From Bacillus sp. 2205SS5-2 (GTDB lineage Bacteria; Bacillota; Bacilli; Bacillales; Bacillaceae_K), in assembly GCF_037024155.1 (NCBI RefSeq), contig NZ_JAYKTS010000007.1:62001-126000 (forward strand): 64,000 nucleotides of DNA, written 5' to 3'. The notes under the pieces were generated by a model, which had not been told where the DNA came from, ran no database searches, and was given only the letters and a program-made list of their open reading frames with translations. Shown here one piece after another: positions 62,260-64,000 of the stretch. Numbering within the stretch: position 1 is the first letter of the stretch; each line of letters starts with the position of its first letter. The translations under genes and the position numbers were made by a program.

Positions 62260-64000
62260 ATGAAGAGAGTATCAAATGTTACTGTTAGAAAGCGGTTGAC
62301 TTATACGTTTCTGATAGGGATTATGATCTTTGCTGTGATTGATTTTCGGCTTGGGTATGTTCAATTTTTCTTAGGAAATGAACTGACCGGTTTAGCGAAG
62401 GATTCGTGGAGTCGGAATATTCCTTTTGAACCGGAGCGAGGAAAAATACTTGATCGGAATGGAGCAGAATTAGCGACTAATCAAAGTTCTCCGACGGTTT
62501 ACGTGGTGCCGAGACAAATTGAGGACCCCGTCAAAACAGCGGAAATTTTGGCTGCTACCTTAAATATGTCAAAAGAAAAAGCTTACGGACATATCACGAA
62601 AAAGACTAGTATTGAACGTATTCCAGAAGGAAGAAAAATTTCTTATGAAAAAGCGCAAGAAGTTGAAGATTTAAAATTGAAAGGTGTTTATATTGCCGAG
62701 GATTCAACTAGATACTATCCAAATGGTAGTTATCTTTCTCATGTTCTAGGTTTTGCGGGAATAGATAATCAAGGGTTAATGGGTTTAGAGAAATACTACG
62801 ATAAAGAATTGAGCGGGGAAAGAGGGTCGGTTCAATTTTATGCCGATGCTAAAGGGAAAGGAATGCCAAACATGGCAGACGATTTTGCTCCACCGGTTGA
62901 TGGTCTAGATTTGCGATTAACGATCGATAAAAAAGTACAAACCATTATGGAACGGGAATTGGATAATGCGCAAGCGCTATATGATCCCGATGGTATCATC
63001 GCCATAGCGATGAACCCTAACACCGGTGAGATAGTAGCAATGTCTTCTCGACCGACTTTTGATCCGGCTAACTTTCAAGAAGTGCCCCAAGAAGTGTATA
63101 ATCGGAATTTACCGATTTGGAGCACATACGAGCCGGGCTCCACCTTTAAAATTATCACGTTAGCAGCAGCGATTGAAGAAGATTTGGTGGACTTAGAAAA
63201 TGAACATTTTTATGATCCGGGTTATACCGAAGTCGCAGGATCAACCCTGCATTGCTGGAGTCGAGGAGGTCATGGGGATCAGACATATTTAGAAGTTGTC
63301 CAAAATTCATGTAACCCAGGTTTTGTTGAACTAGGGGAGCGGCTAGGGAAAGAGACGCTATTTAAGTATATTGAAGATTTTGGTTTTGGAGAAAAAACCG
63401 GCATTGATTTACAAGGGGAAGGGACGGGCATATTATTTGACCTTGACCGAGTAGGTCCTGTTGAACTTGCGACAACCGCATTTGGGCAAGGGGTGGCTGT
63501 AACGCCGATTCAACAAGTAGCGGCCGTTTCTGCGGCTGTAAATGGTGGCACCTTGTATCAGCCTTATATTGCCAAAGAATTAGTGGATCCTCAAACAGGG
63601 GAAGTGGTGATGAGAAATTCGCCAATTGCCAAACGACAAGTCATTTCAAAAGAAGCTTCCGATGAAATTCGCCATGCCTTAGAAAGTGTTGTAGCAGTTG
63701 GAACTGGTCGTGGTGCGTTTGTCGATTCTTATCGGGTAGGTGGAAAAACGGGAACCGCACAAAAAGTCGACGAAGGAAAATATCTTGAGAATAATCATAT
63801 TGTTTCATTTATGGGAGTCGCCCCAATGGATGACCCTCAAGTGGTGGTCTATTTAGCGGTCGATAACCCGAAAAATACCGTTCAATTTGGAGGCGTTGTT
63901 GCGGCTCCAATCGTAGGGAATATGATTGAAGATATAATGTCTGCCCTTGAAGTTCAGCCACGTAAAGATCAAATTGAAAAAAAAGCAAAATGGGATGATG
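62260..64000 (+). CDS. spoVD: SpoVD, sporulation class B penicillin-binding protein (3' end outside window)
   Basis: A mother-cell transpeptidase for spore cortex peptidoglycan that works with SpoVE. About 580 residues are visible. They comprise a membrane helix (about 13-30), dimerisation domain (FEPERGKILDRNGAELAT), and transpeptidase domain with STFK (294-297), SCN (350-352) and KTGT (496-499). The start MKRVSNVTVRKRL and the following sequence match B. subtilis SpoVD closely (646 aa), so only the end, with the usual C-terminal PASTA region, is missing. GAGGAGGGAC precedes the ATG. Confidence 0.96.
   Translation, partial: MKRVSNVTVRKRLTYTFLIGIMIFAVIDFRLGYVQFFLGNELTGLAKDSWSRNIPFEPERGKILDRNGAELATNQSSPTVYVVPRQIEDPVKTAEILAATLNMSKEKAYGHITKKTSIERIPEGRKISYEKAQEVEDLKLKGVYIAEDSTRYYPNGSYLSHVLGFAGIDNQGLMGLEKYYDKELSGERGSVQFYADAKGKGMPNMADDFAPPVDGLDLRLTIDKKVQTIMERELDNAQALYDPDGIIAIAMNPNTGEIVAMSSRPTFDPANFQEVPQEVYNRNLPIWSTYEPGSTFKIITLAAAIEEDLVDLENEHFYDPGYTEVAGSTLHCWSRGGHGDQTYLEVVQNSCNPGFVELGERLGKETLFKYIEDFGFGEKTGIDLQGEGTGILFDLDRVGPVELATTAFGQGVAVTPIQQVAAVSAAVNGGTLYQPYIAKELVDPQTGEVVMRNSPIAKRQVISKEASDEIRHALESVVAVGTGRGAFVDSYRVGGKTGTAQKVDEGKYLENNHIVSFMGVAPMDDPQVVVYLAVDNPKNTVQFGGVVAAPIVGNMIEDIMSALEVQPRKDQIEKKAKWDD

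Overview
The window is a stretch of low-GC chromosome from an endospore-forming member of the Bacillaceae. It is almost collinear with the Bacillus subtilis speA-yktABC-ylaF...ylaN-ftsW-pycA-ctaABCDEFG-ylbC...ylbQ-bshC-mraZ-rsmH-ftsL-pbpB-spoVD segment. Evidence for a spore-forming Bacillus-type host is the set of sporulation genes (ylaJ, ytvI-like, ylbD, ylbJ, ylbO, spoVD), the bacillithiol gene bshC, strong AGGAGG ribosome sites, frequent TTG/GTG starts and many U-tract terminators. The genus cannot be fixed from the sequence alone.

Layout. 1-7.4 kb: the end of a polysaccharide deacetylase, the SR1 dual-function RNA with its 38-residue SR1P peptide, speA (arginine decarboxylase), a flavin oxidoreductase, yktA, yktB, ykzI-like and yktC. 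7.4-16.3 kb: ylaF, typA/bipA, ylaH, ylaI, a flavin split-barrel protein, ylaJ, ylaK (PIN-PhoH), ylaL, glsA and ylaN. 16.4-29.7 kb: ftsW, pyruvate carboxylase, then the heme A/caa3 oxidase genes ctaA (divergent), ctaB, ctaC, ctaD, ctaE, ctaF, ctaG and a DUF420 protein. These form one unit that makes heme O/A and assembles the caa3 terminal oxidase. 30.7-39.9 kb: ytvI-like, yugN-like, ylbC, a thioesterase, ylbD, ylbE, a lipoprotein, ylbF, ylbG, several conserved unknowns, a CsfG-like forespore RNA, rsmD and coaD. 40.1-49.5 kb: a ruined Ktr/Trk potassium-transporter gene, ylbJ, ylbK, ylbL, tmcAL, ylbN-rpmF, a crotonase-family gene cut by a nonsense codon, and ylbO. 49.9-57 kb: ylbP, a three-gene acyl-CoA carboxylase set, panE, a DUF3397 protein and bshC. 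57.9-64 kb: the start of the dcw cluster (mraZ, rsmH, ftsL, pbpB, spoVD); spoVD runs off the window.

The most unusual feature is in the gaps. About sixteen copies of one ~160-bp inverted-repeat element (ends GGCTgTTTTCGcaaag / rc GGCTcTTTTCGtatac, several with 8-bp target duplications) lie between genes, and one lies inside the dead potassium-transporter gene. It looks like a very successful MITE. A second element with related ends sits in the pycA terminator. Two MITE copies carry tandem 116-118-bp palindromic REP-like units, joined at the same internal MITE sequence on the right-hand side. A third copy carries a ~340-bp foreign insert.

Regulatory signals that can be read directly include two CcpN operators and a CRE at SR1, a consensus sigma-A promoter before ylbN-rpmF, a sigma-F/sigma-G-type promoter for the CsfG-like RNA, a sigma-E-type promoter before spoVD, and a 10-bp-phased GTGG array before mraZ. 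Several genes show single lesions (ylbC start codon, crotonase nonsense codon, a small ORF after ylaI). These could be real decay or base-calling errors.
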